This document shows, piece by piece, positions 54,664-62,917 of a DNA stretch of 64,000 bases. The notes beneath the pieces were generated by a model that saw only the letters and a list, made by a program, of their open reading frames with translations, did no database searches and was not told where the DNA came from. A program made the position numbers and the translations under genes. Numbering within the stretch: position 1 is the first letter of the stretch; the number at the start of each line of letters is the position of its first letter. This DNA is from Mycobacterium sp. Root135 (GTDB lineage: Bacteria > Actinomycetota > Actinomycetes > Mycobacteriales > Mycobacteriaceae): assembly GCF_001426545.1 (NCBI RefSeq), contig NZ_LMEZ01000004.1, positions 634,541 through 698,540 of the forward strand, in the 5' to 3' direction.

Positions 54664-55626
54664 ATGCCCCTCAGTTCGCGCATGCCGGATCTCGCCGAGT
54701 TCGAGGTGCTGCTGGCGATCGCCGAAACGGGCAGCCTCGGTGCGGCCGCCAGGAAGGTCGGCCTGACCCAGCAGGCGGTCTCGGCACGATTGGCGTCGGT
54801 GGAGGCCCGCATCGGCGTGGAGCTAGCCGTCCGTACGCCGCGGGGTTCGCAGCTGACGCCCGCCGGTGTGGTCGTCGCCGAATGGGCTCACCAACTGCTC
54901 GACGTCGCCCATCACGTCGACGCCGGTTTGGCGTCGCTGCGCTCAGATGCCCGCAGCCGCATCAATATTTCGGCCAGTCAGACCGTCGCCGAACAGCTGT
55001 TGCCACGCTGGCTGATGTCCTTGCGGACGGCGGCGGCACGCCGCGGGACACCCGTCCCCGAGTTGACGTTGACAGCCACCAACAGCAGTCACGCCGTGGC
55101 CGACGTCGCCGATGGTACCGCGGACCTCGGTTTCATCGAAAGCCCCTCCGCACCAACCGGTTTGCGTAGCAAGGTGGTGGCGTCCGACGAACTGGTGGTC
55201 GTGGTGGCCCCCGACCACAAGTGGGCTCGGCGCCCACGGCCGGTCGACCCCGCCGAACTTGCGCAGACACCCGTCATTTCGCGCGAAACCGGTTCAGGAA
55301 CCCGTGATTCGCTGATCGCCGCGTTGAAGCGTGCGGGGTGCGATCCCGCACATCAGGCACCGCCGGTCCTGGAACTCTCCTCGGCTGCGGCGGTCCGGGC
55401 GGCCGTCCTGTCCAGCCAGGCGCCCGCCGTGATGAGCAGACTGTCGATCGCCGACGACCTCGCCTTTGGCCGGCTACGGGAAGTCTCGACCCCCGAACTC
55501 GACCTGCGCCGCCACCTTCGGGCCATTTGGGTCGGCGGCCGGACGCCCCCGGCGGGCGCGGTTCGCGACCTCCTCGGCCACATCCAGACGATGCAGCGGC
55601 TACAACGCAGCACCTCGGCCACCTGA
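54664..55626 (+). CDS. LysR-family transcriptional regulator
   Basis: 320 aa. N-terminal HTH with LAEFEVLLAIAETGSLGAAARKVGLTQQAVSARLASVEARIG, a strong LysR signature, then a substrate-binding domain (about 100-310). It lies upstream of the FAD oxidoreductase and the two DUF202 genes on the same strand and probably regulates them; inverted repeats of CTCACAA follow its stop. The N-terminus matches typical LTTR lengths (300-330 aa). Co-inducer unknown. Confidence 0.87.
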   Translation: MPLSSRMPDLAEFEVLLAIAETGSLGAAARKVGLTQQAVSARLASVEARIGVELAVRTPRGSQLTPAGVVVAEWAHQLLDVAHHVDAGLASLRSDARSRINISASQTVAEQLLPRWLMSLRTAAARRGTPVPELTLTATNSSHAVADVADGTADLGFIESPSAPTGLRSKVVASDELVVVVAPDHKWARRPRPVDPAELAQTPVISRETGSGTRDSLIAALKRAGCDPAHQAPPVLELSSAAAVRAAVLSSQAPAVMSRLSIADDLAFGRLREVSTPELDLRRHLRAIWVGGRTPPAGAVRDLLGHIQTMQRLQRSTSAT

Positions 55627-55640
55627 CGCGTCGCCCAGCA

Positions 55641-55668
55641 CTCACAACGCGCGCTTGTGAGCTCACAA
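55641..55668. promoter_or_regulatory. Three CTCACAA/TTGTGAG half-sites, putative LysR operator
   Basis: CTCACAA (55641-55647), TTGTGAG (55655-55661) and CTCACAA (55662-55668) form one spaced inverted repeat and one perfect 14-bp palindrome (TTGTGAGCTCACAA). They lie between the LysR stop and the oxidoreductase start. The T-N11-A type geometry suits LysR binding; a terminator function is less likely because there is no T-run. Confidence 0.55.
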
Positions 55669-55764
55669 CGTCGCGACCGCTACTGCCGAGCGCTCGGTGC
55701 GTCGACCATGGAATGCGTGGCGCCGAGCGGCAACACATCAGTGCGACGAGAAGGAGCGCTTCCC

Positions 55765-56805
55765 ATGGATACGACGAATTACCGGTGGACAGTCGTCGGG
55801 GCCGGGCCAGCCGGAATTGCCACGGTCGGCCAATTGATCGACCGCGGCGTCCCCGCAGGTGAGATCGCCTGGGTGGATCCCGAATTCGCAGTGGGTGACT
55901 TCGGAACCAAGTGGTCCGTCGTGTCGAGCAACACCCGAACCAGCAGCTTCCTGCGCTTCCTCGACTCGACGGCGGCATTCGACTTCGCCAAGGCACCGGA
56001 CTTCGACATCCGTGGGGTCGATCCGCACGAGACGTGTCTGCTCGGAGCGGTGGCGGAGCCGCTGCACTGGATCACCGCGCAGCTCACCGACAGGGTCGCC
56101 GCTCACGAGACCAGTGCCACCCGGCTGGAGTTGAGCGAGCGATGTTGGACGGTGCACACCGAACAGTCCGTCCTCACCTCCGACAACGTGGTCTTGGCGA
56201 TCGGGTCCGACGCACGCACGCTGAACCATCCCGGACTCCACGAGATCCCGCTCGACGTGGTCGTCGACCCGCACGAGTTGGCGACGGAGGATCTCGATGG
56301 TGCGACGGTCGCCGTGTTCGGCTCCTCGCACTCGACGATGATCGCCCTGCCGAATCTGCTGGCGCAGCCGGTGGCGAAGATCGTGAACTTCTATCAGCAT
56401 CCGTTGCGCTACGCCGTCGAGTTCGAGGACTGGACGCTGTTCGACGACACCGGGCTCAAAGGCCGTGCGGCCCAGTGGGCACGCGAGAACCTCGACGGTC
56501 GGATTCCCGATCGCCTCCAGCGTTGCCACGTCGACGATCCCGGGTTCGACGAACTGCTCGGGCAGTGCGACCGCGTGGTCTACACCGTCGGATTCGAGCC
56601 ACGCACAGTCGACGCGCCACAGTGGGGTCCGTTGCGGCACAACCCCTCCAACGGGATCATCGCCCCCGGACTCTTCGGCATCGGCATCGCGTACCCCGGT
56701 CACCGAGTCGACCCGACGGGATACGCCGAACACCGCGTCGGACTGGAGAAGTTCATGCAGCAACTCGACCAGTGCCTGCCCATCTGGCTACGGTACGGCG
56801 CATGA
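55765..56805 (+). CDS. FAD/NAD(P)-binding oxidoreductase
   Basis: 346 aa from ATG 55765, with AAGGAG 8 nt upstream. N-terminal dinucleotide motif VVGAGPAGIATVGQL (about 9-23), a FSTKWS-like flavin segment in GDFGTKWSVVSSNTR, and a second NAD(P) motif AVFGSSHSTM (about 190-199). The C-terminal TVGFEPRTVD and LFGIGIAYPG resemble the flavoprotein closing motif. It is not a close match to a named enzyme; a monooxygenase or ornithine/lysine-hydroxylase-like relative is possible. The stop overlaps the first DUF202 start (ATGA). Confidence 0.75.
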   Translation: MDTTNYRWTVVGAGPAGIATVGQLIDRGVPAGEIAWVDPEFAVGDFGTKWSVVSSNTRTSSFLRFLDSTAAFDFAKAPDFDIRGVDPHETCLLGAVAEPLHWITAQLTDRVAAHETSATRLELSERCWTVHTEQSVLTSDNVVLAIGSDARTLNHPGLHEIPLDVVVDPHELATEDLDGATVAVFGSSHSTMIALPNLLAQPVAKIVNFYQHPLRYAVEFEDWTLFDDTGLKGRAAQWARENLDGRIPDRLQRCHVDDPGFDELLGQCDRVVYTVGFEPRTVDAPQWGPLRHNPSNGIIAPGLFGIGIAYPGHRVDPTGYAEHRVGLEKFMQQLDQCLPIWLRYGA

Positions 56806-57140
56806 CTGGCCATGAGCCCGACTACCGTTTCACCCTCGCCAACGAACGCACCTTCCTGGCGTGGATCAGGACGGCACTGGCCTTGATCGCCGGTGGCGTG
56901 GCGGTCGCCCAGTTGCTGCCACCGTTTCCGGTGTCGTGGGGTCGGCACGGGTTGGCGACACTGCTGGTGGCCGCGGGCGCGGTGACGGCCGTGGCGTCGG
57001 TGCGCCGTTGGCAGCAGGTGCAGCGCGCGATGCGGGACGACGACGTCCTGCCTCCGACGCGGCTGCCGCTCGCGCTGACGGTTTTCCTGCTCGCCGCGTG
57101 CGTGGCGGTGCTCGTCATGATTCTCCTTGGGCGGCCGTGA
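56802..57140 (+). CDS. DUF202-family membrane protein (YidH-like)
   Basis: 112 aa with three helices (about 22-42, 50-68 and 90-110). The signature ANERTFLAWIRTALALIAGGVAV (about 13-35) is diagnostic of DUF202. The start overlaps the oxidoreductase stop, and the stop overlaps the next DUF202 start (GTGA). Function is unknown, but coupling to a flavoprotein suggests a membrane partner. Confidence 0.85.
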   Translation: MTGHEPDYRFTLANERTFLAWIRTALALIAGGVAVAQLLPPFPVSWGRHGLATLLVAAGAVTAVASVRRWQQVQRAMRDDDVLPPTRLPLALTVFLLAACVAVLVMILLGRP

Positions 57141-57421
57141 GCCTGCAACGGGAGCGGACTCACCTCGGTTGGGAGAGAACCGCGTTCAGCTTCATGGCGG
57201 TTGGCATCCTGTTGGCCTTCCGCTCCGGGGAGACGCTGGTGCACGGGCATTCGTTCCTCGCGATCGCCGCACTGCTCGCGGCCGCGATCGCATCCCTGAT
57301 CCGCCGCCGTCAACTCGGCGACAATGGTGTCGCGATTGCACCGGCGCAGTGGCAAATCGCGGTGACCGGTGGCCTCACCGCGGCACTTGGGATCGGGTGC
57401 GCCGTCGCCATCTGGTGGTGA
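57137..57421 (+). CDS. DUF202-family membrane protein, second
   Basis: 94 aa, GTG start overlapping the previous stop. It carries the DUF202 motif in a shortened form (QRERTHLGWERTAFSFMAVGILLA) and three helices. Together with the preceding protein it may form a hetero-oligomer. The two DUF202 genes plus the oxidoreductase are a single translationally coupled unit. I know of no role for this pair. Confidence 0.82.
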   Translation: MSLQRERTHLGWERTAFSFMAVGILLAFRSGETLVHGHSFLAIAALLAAAIASLIRRRQLGDNGVAIAPAQWQIAVTGGLTAALGIGCAVAIWW

Positions 57422-57523
57422 CCCTCCCACGGCGCGCGTCCCGGCGAACACGACGTCCGTCGACGACAATGGCAGACGACGATGGCATGGGATTCTTGTC
57501 GGTGCGAGGCTGTATACCTGATG

Positions 57524-57539
57524 TCGAACGGCCGTTCGA
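57524..57539. promoter_or_regulatory. 16-bp perfect palindrome upstream of the methyltransferase
   Basis: TCGAACGGCCGTTCGA is its own reverse complement and ends 18 bp before the methyltransferase GTG. A TATACC-type -10 lies just upstream (57513-57518), so a protein bound here would affect transcription. It may be an operator for methylase autoregulation. Confidence 0.5.
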
Positions 57540-57557
57540 TGCACGGAAGGGGTTGCG

Positions 57558-58769
57558 GTGGCACCGCGCAGTACGCGCAAGGCGCAGGTGGTCAGCCTGT
57601 TCGCCGGGGCCGGCGGTTTCGACATCGCCCTCGAACGCGCTGGTTGGGACGTCGTCGTCGCAACGGACCACGCCGCGGACGCCATGGAGACCCTGCGCGC
57701 CAGCAAGGCCGCCGGCATCCCCATCAAGGGCCGACGCGGCAAGCACCTGGCCAAGACCACTCTGATCGAGAAGGACGTCGCGACGCTGACCGCCGACGAG
57801 CTGCGTCCGCGCAGCGCCGGTGCCGACTGGCGCCCCGACCTGCTGGCCGGCGGGCCACCGTGCCAGCCGTGGTCGTCGGCGGGTCACCAGAAGGGCCTCA
57901 AGGACTCCCGCGGCCAGCTGATCGCCCACATGATTCGCCTCGTCGAGGAACTCCAGCCCCGCTACGTGCTGTTCGAGAACGTCCGCGGCCTCGTCACCGC
58001 GGTCGGTCCGAAGGGCGCCCCCGGCGAGGTCCTGCGCAGCATCCAAGACGACCTCCGCGACCTCGGCTACTCCAGTCGAATAGCCACGCTCAACGCCGCC
58101 GACTACGGCGCCGCGCAACGCCGGGTCCGCCTCTACCTGATCGCCACTGCCGACCACGAGCTTCCGGAGTTCCCCGAGCCCACCCACCACCGGTACGGCG
58201 AGAACGGCCTCAAGCCGTGGGTCTCGCTCGGTGAGCTCCTCGACTCGCTGCCGCCCGCGCAGCATGACGCCGTCGTCCGGCCCAACGGAATCGACGGCGA
58301 CGCGTTGCGTCAGCTGACCCCGGGCACCGGCCTCCGCACGAAGGGCCGCGTGATGAACAACCGCCCCAGCGGGCAGTGGGGCTACCGACAGGACGCCTTC
58401 CTCGCCAACCTTGGACTGCCGTCACGCACCATCAGGACCGCGTCGACGCCCGACTGGATCAAGCTGCCGGAGGACCACGACATTCGACGTCTGACGTGGC
58501 AAGAATGCGCTGCGCTGCAAGGCTTCCCGCGTGACTGGCGATTCGCAGGCAAGACCAGCAACTTCTTCCGCCACATCGGCAACGCCGTTCAGGTCGACGC
58601 GGTGGAAGCTATCGGCCGCACCCTGCTCGAATCGGTTCGCAACGGCCCTTCCGAGACGCCGCCGCCGATGCCACCGTGGCCCGACTATCTGACCAAGCGT
58701 GTTCGCTACACCGAGGCGGAGCACCGGGTCAACGGAAGCTTGCGCACCAGGATCCTCGCCAACAAGTAG
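57558..58769 (+). CDS. DNA cytosine-C5 methyltransferase
   Basis: 403 aa, GTG start after GGAAGGGG. The C5-cytosine motifs are in canonical order: I FAGAGGFD (about 15-22), IV GGPPCQPWS with the catalytic Cys (about 99-107), VI ENVRGL, VIII QRRVRLY, a target-recognition region (about 215-300) with IX-like RTIRTASTP, and X GNAVQVDAVEAIG. It protects the recognition site cut by the adjacent endonuclease. The adjacent XamI-like gene suggests the GTCGAC family of sites, but specificity cannot be read from sequence. Confidence 0.92.
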   Translation: MAPRSTRKAQVVSLFAGAGGFDIALERAGWDVVVATDHAADAMETLRASKAAGIPIKGRRGKHLAKTTLIEKDVATLTADELRPRSAGADWRPDLLAGGPPCQPWSSAGHQKGLKDSRGQLIAHMIRLVEELQPRYVLFENVRGLVTAVGPKGAPGEVLRSIQDDLRDLGYSSRIATLNAADYGAAQRRVRLYLIATADHELPEFPEPTHHRYGENGLKPWVSLGELLDSLPPAQHDAVVRPNGIDGDALRQLTPGTGLRTKGRVMNNRPSGQWGYRQDAFLANLGLPSRTIRTASTPDWIKLPEDHDIRRLTWQECAALQGFPRDWRFAGKTSNFFRHIGNAVQVDAVEAIGRTLLESVRNGPSETPPPMPPWPDYLTKRVRYTEAEHRVNGSLRTRILANK

Positions 58770-58813
58770 CCTGTCGGGCGGACGCCAGGCGGCCCAGTGG
58801 CAGACTCGGCCGG

Positions 58814-59719
58814 GTGTCGCCAACGTTCGTCGCCCCGCCCCAGTGGACGGCCGCCGAACTGAAGGCCGCTCGCGACACCGCCGAGGACGCCTTTACCCAC
58901 CTCCGCCGCGAGGAGGGGCCCAAGGCCTTCCAGCGCATGTACAACCAACTCCGGCCGCGGGTCGAGCAGGTCTTCGAGGCGTCCGACGACATCCAGAACC
59001 TCACCGGCGCCGTCTTCAAGGCCGATCCACAGGCCTGGCAGGCCTGCCGTTATCTGTGCGGGCCGCCGATCAGCCAGGAGGATCTGTGGACCCTCGTCGG
59101 TGGTCCGAAGTTTCGCTCCGTACCGCCGGCCTACGCCGAGGACACGGCGGAGGCGATTCGCGTCGTCGTCGACCCGGTGCGCTTCCCCTGGCTCGCGCAG
59201 GGCCGTCCGCCGTGGCCGGACGAGCGGGAAATGGCGATCATGGCGACGACGGTGCTTTGGGCCGCCCAACAAACCGGTACGGAACGACGCGGTGAGGCCT
59301 CGTCCCGGCAGGAGACGATGACCGCGAAGACGCTCGACGATGCGGGGTTGACGCTCGAAGTCTCCCGTGCGCCAATTCAATTCATCGACGACATGCCACG
59401 CGGCGGATACAGTCGCGAACGCCGCCTCGCCGGCGCGAAGTGCGACGTGCCGGCCCGGTTGTTCGACGGCCGACTGCTTGCGCTGGAATGCAAGGTGTCC
59501 AACGGCCCGAAGAACGGCTGGAAGCGCGTCAACCGGGAGGTGGGCGGCAAGTCCGACTCGTGGCGTGCGCACTTCGGCAGCCAAGCTCTCACCGGCGTGA
59601 TCCTGGCCGGGGTGTTTGACCTGTCCTGCCTAGTGACGGCGCAGGACCGGGGCGTGACCATCCTGTGGGAACACGACATGAACCCGCTCCGCGAGTTCGT
59701 CGAATCAACTTCGGGCTGA
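58814..59719 (+). CDS. Type II restriction endonuclease, XamI-like
   Basis: 301 aa from GTG 58814, 44 nt after the methylase stop. The protein is mainly helical, with a PD-(D/E)xK nuclease core at about residues 205-230: KCDVPARLFDGRLLALECK gives the Asp, Glu and Lys triad in the right spacing. The length and AAELKAARDTAEDAFTHLRREE start resemble RE_XamI-type enzymes, which cut GTCGAC. Together with the methylase and Vsr it makes a complete type II system. Its tail overlaps the Vsr gene by 15 bp. Confidence 0.78.
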   Translation: MSPTFVAPPQWTAAELKAARDTAEDAFTHLRREEGPKAFQRMYNQLRPRVEQVFEASDDIQNLTGAVFKADPQAWQACRYLCGPPISQEDLWTLVGGPKFRSVPPAYAEDTAEAIRVVVDPVRFPWLAQGRPPWPDEREMAIMATTVLWAAQQTGTERRGEASSRQETMTAKTLDDAGLTLEVSRAPIQFIDDMPRGGYSRERRLAGAKCDVPARLFDGRLLALECKVSNGPKNGWKRVNREVGGKSDSWRAHFGSQALTGVILAGVFDLSCLVTAQDRGVTILWEHDMNPLREFVESTSG

Positions 59720-60148
59720 ACGACTTTCGACGATCTGTCGAACCGTCGCGGCGGCGTCCTCGGCGGATTCGTGTTCCCACACCCGGACGGGTACCCAGCC
59801 GGCGTCGCGCAGCGCCTCGTCGGTCGCCCGATCCCGCGCGCTGTTTCCCTCGATCTTCGCCACCCAGAAGTCGTTGTTGCGCTTCGGTTTCGTGGAGTGC
59901 AGCGGGCAACCGTGCCAAAAGCACCCGTCCACGAAGACCGCCACCTTGGCTCGCCGGAAGACGATGTCGGCTTCGCGCCGCAGACCGGGCAACGGCCGCT
60001 GATGAATCCGGTACCTCAGCCCGGCCTCGTGCAGACGCGACCGCAACGCCACCTCGATCGACGTGTCACGTCGCCGTTGGCGCTGCATGCGCGCCGAGGT
60101 GGCCTGGTCGGTCTGCAGGTCGAAGCCCAGAGGTTTGTCTCGGGACAC
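59705..60148 (-). CDS. Very short patch repair (Vsr) endonuclease
   Basis: 147 aa. Vsr cuts at T:G mismatches formed when 5-methylcytosine deaminates, which is why it accompanies C5-cytosine methylases. Conserved features are RMQRQRRRDTSIEVALRSRLHEAGLRYR, the metal aspartate in READIVFRRAKVAVFVDGCFWHGC and the trailing HSTKPKRNNDFW. Convergent with the endonuclease, overlapping its end by 15 bp. Its presence strengthens the reading of this block as a mobile restriction island. Confidence 0.9.
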   Translation of the reverse strand: MSRDKPLGFDLQTDQATSARMQRQRRRDTSIEVALRSRLHEAGLRYRIHQRPLPGLRREADIVFRRAKVAVFVDGCFWHGCPLHSTKPKRNNDFWVAKIEGNSARDRATDEALRDAGWVPVRVWEHESAEDAAATVRQIVESRSARS

Positions 60149-60227
60149 CCCTCCACGTTAGCGCCGAGAATCGACCACGCCACGAAAAGGGTTGCGCTCG
60201 CCGCCCCGCGTGCGATCCGATGACAGC

Positions 60228-60929
60228 ATGACCGCCGCGATCTGGCCGCTGTTCGAGCTCCATGTGTCGACTCCCCGCCTGTCGCTGCGCTACGTCACCG
60301 ACGAGCTTGCCGGCGAACTCGCCGATCTGGCTGCGCAAGGGATTCACGATCCGGAGACCATGCCGTTCTCCGAGCCGTGGACCGACGTTCCGCCGCCGGC
60401 TCTGCAGCGCGACGCGGTGCGGTACTTCTGGCGGTGCAGAGCCGACACCACCACTGAGCGTTGGACTCTCAACCTCGCGGCCCATCACCGAGACGGCGAC
60501 ATCTTGGGCGTCTGCACGCTCAGTGCCGAGCACTTTCCCACCACCCGCACCGTGACGACCGGGTCGTGGATCGGCCGCCGGTTTCAAGGTCGGGGGCTCG
60601 GCCAGGAGATGCGTCAGGCGGCACTGCACCTGATCTTCGCCGGTCTGGACGGCGTCACCGCCAGCACCCGCGCGTGGCACGACAACGCAGCCTCACTACG
60701 CATCACGAGATCGCTGCCCTACACCGAACAGCGCTCAGTTCGCGAGATCCGCCGCGATCGACCCGACACCATGCTGGCGTTCACGATGGACCGAGAGCAG
60801 TGGCAGACCGTTCGGCGCAGCGACATCCAACTCGCAGGCACCACGTCGATCCGCGAATTCCTCGGCGTGCCGACACCCCTGCAAATCGGCACGCCAGCAA
60901 ATTCAGCGGATACGATTGTCACACTATGA
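60228..60929 (+). CDS. GNAT-family N-acetyltransferase
   Basis: 233 aa from ATG 60228. Coenzyme-A binding motif A RFQGRGLGQEMRQAAL (about 122-137) and motif B AWHDNAASLRITRSL support RimJ/RimL-like GNAT function. It likely acetylates an N-terminus or small amine. Its TGA overlaps the next ATG. An upstream in-frame GTG lacks family similarity. Confidence 0.82.
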   Translation: MTAAIWPLFELHVSTPRLSLRYVTDELAGELADLAAQGIHDPETMPFSEPWTDVPPPALQRDAVRYFWRCRADTTTERWTLNLAAHHRDGDILGVCTLSAEHFPTTRTVTTGSWIGRRFQGRGLGQEMRQAALHLIFAGLDGVTASTRAWHDNAASLRITRSLPYTEQRSVREIRRDRPDTMLAFTMDREQWQTVRRSDIQLAGTTSIREFLGVPTPLQIGTPANSADTIVTL

Positions 60930-61447
60930 AGCATGCCGCCGAGCCCCACGAGGAGCTGTCGCCCCCGCCGGCACAGCCCACCGCGCGATCCCCGTGGCGA
61001 TGGGCCACCCTCGCTCTCGCGCTGGTCGCGGCCGTGGCGACCGGAGTGGCCGTCTGGGCTCTGACGCGGACGCCGGCGGAGAACTCGGCGACGCCAACGA
61101 ACCAAGAGGTGGCCGACGCAAAGGGCCGGGCCTGCGAGGCCTACATCAAGGTGCGGACCGCGGTGGCCCTGCAAACCCAGGGCGCAGTTGGCACCGATCC
61201 CGCTGCCGCACAAGCGATTGCGGCGAATGCGCGGTTGGCCATGTCCGTCGGCAGTCAGCATCTCGTCGACAACCTCAGCCCCGCCGTGCCCGCCGAGTTG
61301 GCCGGGCTGCTTCGCACGCTTGCCACTGACCTTCAGAATCTCACCATCAACGCCCTGGCCGGGACCCCGGACGACGACGCCGGCCAGGTGACCAGACTCC
61401 GCGACCTCGAGACCAACAGCAAGAAGATCGTCGAGCAGTGCAAGTGA
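60926..61447 (+). CDS. Membrane-anchored small protein, unknown
   Basis: 173 aa, start overlapping the GNAT stop (ATGA). A proline-rich cytoplasmic lead (about 1-25) precedes one helix at about 27-45. The extracellular domain is helical with two cysteines (GRACEAY and EQCK at the end), consistent with one disulfide. It resembles small mycobacterial membrane proteins without assigned role. A TACGAT box 9 nt upstream might add its own promoter. Confidence 0.7.
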   Translation: MKHAAEPHEELSPPPAQPTARSPWRWATLALALVAAVATGVAVWALTRTPAENSATPTNQEVADAKGRACEAYIKVRTAVALQTQGAVGTDPAAAQAIAANARLAMSVGSQHLVDNLSPAVPAELAGLLRTLATDLQNLTINALAGTPDDDAGQVTRLRDLETNSKKIVEQCK

Positions 61448-61472
61448 GCTGATCCTCCAGACCCCAAACGAA

Positions 61473-61502
61473 GAGCCGCCCCGGTCTGCACCGGGGCGGC
61501 TC
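61473..61502. terminator. 12-bp hairpin terminator between convergent genes
   Basis: GAGCCGCCCCGG and CCGGGGCGGCTC form a perfect 12-bp stem with a 6-nt loop. It lies 26 bp after the plus-strand stop and 21 bp before the stop of the convergent secreted-protein gene, so it can serve both strands. Confidence 0.8.
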
Positions 61503-61522
61503 TCGTCTGTGCGGCTACGTCA

Positions 61523-62917
61523 TCAGTTGGAGCTGTCGGCCCCACCGCTTGAACCGGCACCGCTCGAACCGGCACCGCTCGAACCGGCACTGCTCGAACC
61601 ACCGGACGTCGTCGCGGCGCCTCCCGTGCTCGGGGTCCCGGCGCCACTGGTAGCGGCGGGCTTGGGGCCGGTTCCGGTGAACTTCTCGATTCCCTTCTTT
61701 ACGGAATCGGCGAAGGACCGGAGCGGTTTGAACGGGTCGTTTCGACCGTTGCCGGCGGGCTTGGTGCTCGGCGCTCCCGACAGGGGAACGCCGTTGACGC
61801 CGGGAATCTCGACCTTGGCCGGGGTCTCGTCGACCTTCGGCGTGGTGTCGTCCACCTCGGTCGTCTCGATGTTCGCGACCTTGGTGGCGCCGGCGTCCGC
61901 ACCCTCGGTGGCGGGATCGGGAACGGTTGGCGCCACGGACGCCGCCAGCGCGGTGGACGGCGCGGCGGTCCTGAGCGGCAACGGATTCGTGACCGGCGGG
62001 TTGATGGTGCCCGGCGGCGGCGGGTTGATTCCGGCGAATTCGGTCTCGGCGGCCGTCAGGTCCGGCGCCAGCGAGATGACGAGGCCTGGCGGGAAGAGGC
62101 TGGTCCTGATGGACGGAATGAAGTTGAAGTCGAACACCATCGAGCCGATCTTGGTCGTGGTGTGCAGACCGCCGGCGAAGTAGGCGTTGACCGGCCCGTT
62201 GCCGAAGTCCAACGAGAACACGAACCCCGTCGTCCCCGTGTTGGTGATGATCCCGGGGATGCCTGCCGACCACCGGCCGATGTCGACGGCACTCCAATCG
62301 TCCGGCTGTCCGCTGCTCAGGACGTTGCCGCCGGCCGCGTCTTGCACCTGGGTGAGGCCGATGGCTTTGAGGACGTTGAGGTTGAAGAATGCGGGACCGA
62401 GGTTGTTGGCAGTCTGCAGGAAACCGGCGTGCGTGCCGACGAACGGGTCGTACCAGGCGACGTTGTCCACGAAGCCGATGGCGCCGGCACTGTTGGCCAG
62501 GCCCGCCAACCCGAGTGCCCACTGATCCAGATCGGTCACGTTGATGGTGGACTGCTGCGGCCTGGTCGGGTCCTGTTGAGCGACGATCGACTTGATCGAG
62601 TTGAGGCCGAAGGTCAGGGGCCCGAGCTTATTGGCCGTCTGCAGCGCGGCGCCGACACCGACCTTGAAGCCGTTGGCGTACTGATTGACCGCCGACACCG
62701 TGGCCGCGCCGGTGCTGCTGATCGCGGCGGCGGGCGCCAGCGCCCACGGGAAGGTTTGGTTGACGTCGAACTCTAGTGGCAGGGCCGCCGTGCGGATGGC
62801 TGGCGCGGTCGCCGCTTCAGGGGTAGCAGCGGCTGATCCGTATTGACTAATAAGCAACGCCGCTGCGCCGACCGCCGTGACACCGGCACCGACGGAGAGG
62901 CTATTGGTCCTAAACAT
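61523..62917 (-). CDS. Large secreted protein with Gly/Ser-rich C-terminal repeats
   Basis: 464 aa. A Sec signal peptide ends near SAAATPEA (about residue 32). The mature protein has a central beta-rich region with repeated blocks (ALQTANKLGPLTFGLNSIK and a similar FLQTANNLGPAFFNLNVLK), a Pro/Glu/Thr-rich middle and a C-terminus of SSGAG repeats. No cysteines and no catalytic motif are visible. The ATG follows AAAGGGGATTC at 62917. Probably an exported surface or matrix-type protein of mycobacteria; function unknown. Confidence 0.72.
   Translation of the reverse strand: MFRTNSLSVGAGVTAVGAAALLISQYGSAAATPEAATAPAIRTAALPLEFDVNQTFPWALAPAAAISSTGAATVSAVNQYANGFKVGVGAALQTANKLGPLTFGLNSIKSIVAQQDPTRPQQSTINVTDLDQWALGLAGLANSAGAIGFVDNVAWYDPFVGTHAGFLQTANNLGPAFFNLNVLKAIGLTQVQDAAGGNVLSSGQPDDWSAVDIGRWSAGIPGIITNTGTTGFVFSLDFGNGPVNAYFAGGLHTTTKIGSMVFDFNFIPSIRTSLFPPGLVISLAPDLTAAETEFAGINPPPPGTINPPVTNPLPLRTAAPSTALAASVAPTVPDPATEGADAGATKVANIETTEVDDTTPKVDETPAKVEIPGVNGVPLSGAPSTKPAGNGRNDPFKPLRSFADSVKKGIEKFTGTGPKPAATSGAGTPSTGGAATTSGGSSSAGSSGAGSSGAGSSGGADSSN
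61546..61600. repeat. Tandem 15-bp repeats in the secreted-protein gene
   Basis: Three copies of a 15-bp unit (CGCTCGAACCGGCAC with one base variant) run from 61546 to 61590, with a partial fourth. They encode GAGSS repeats at the C-terminus and are likely to vary in number between strains. Confidence 0.85.

Noticed and set aside
55641..55661. Terminator for the LysR gene
   Set aside because: The CTCACAA-N7-TTGTGAG stem is short, has no T-run and repeats a third time, which fits an operator better.
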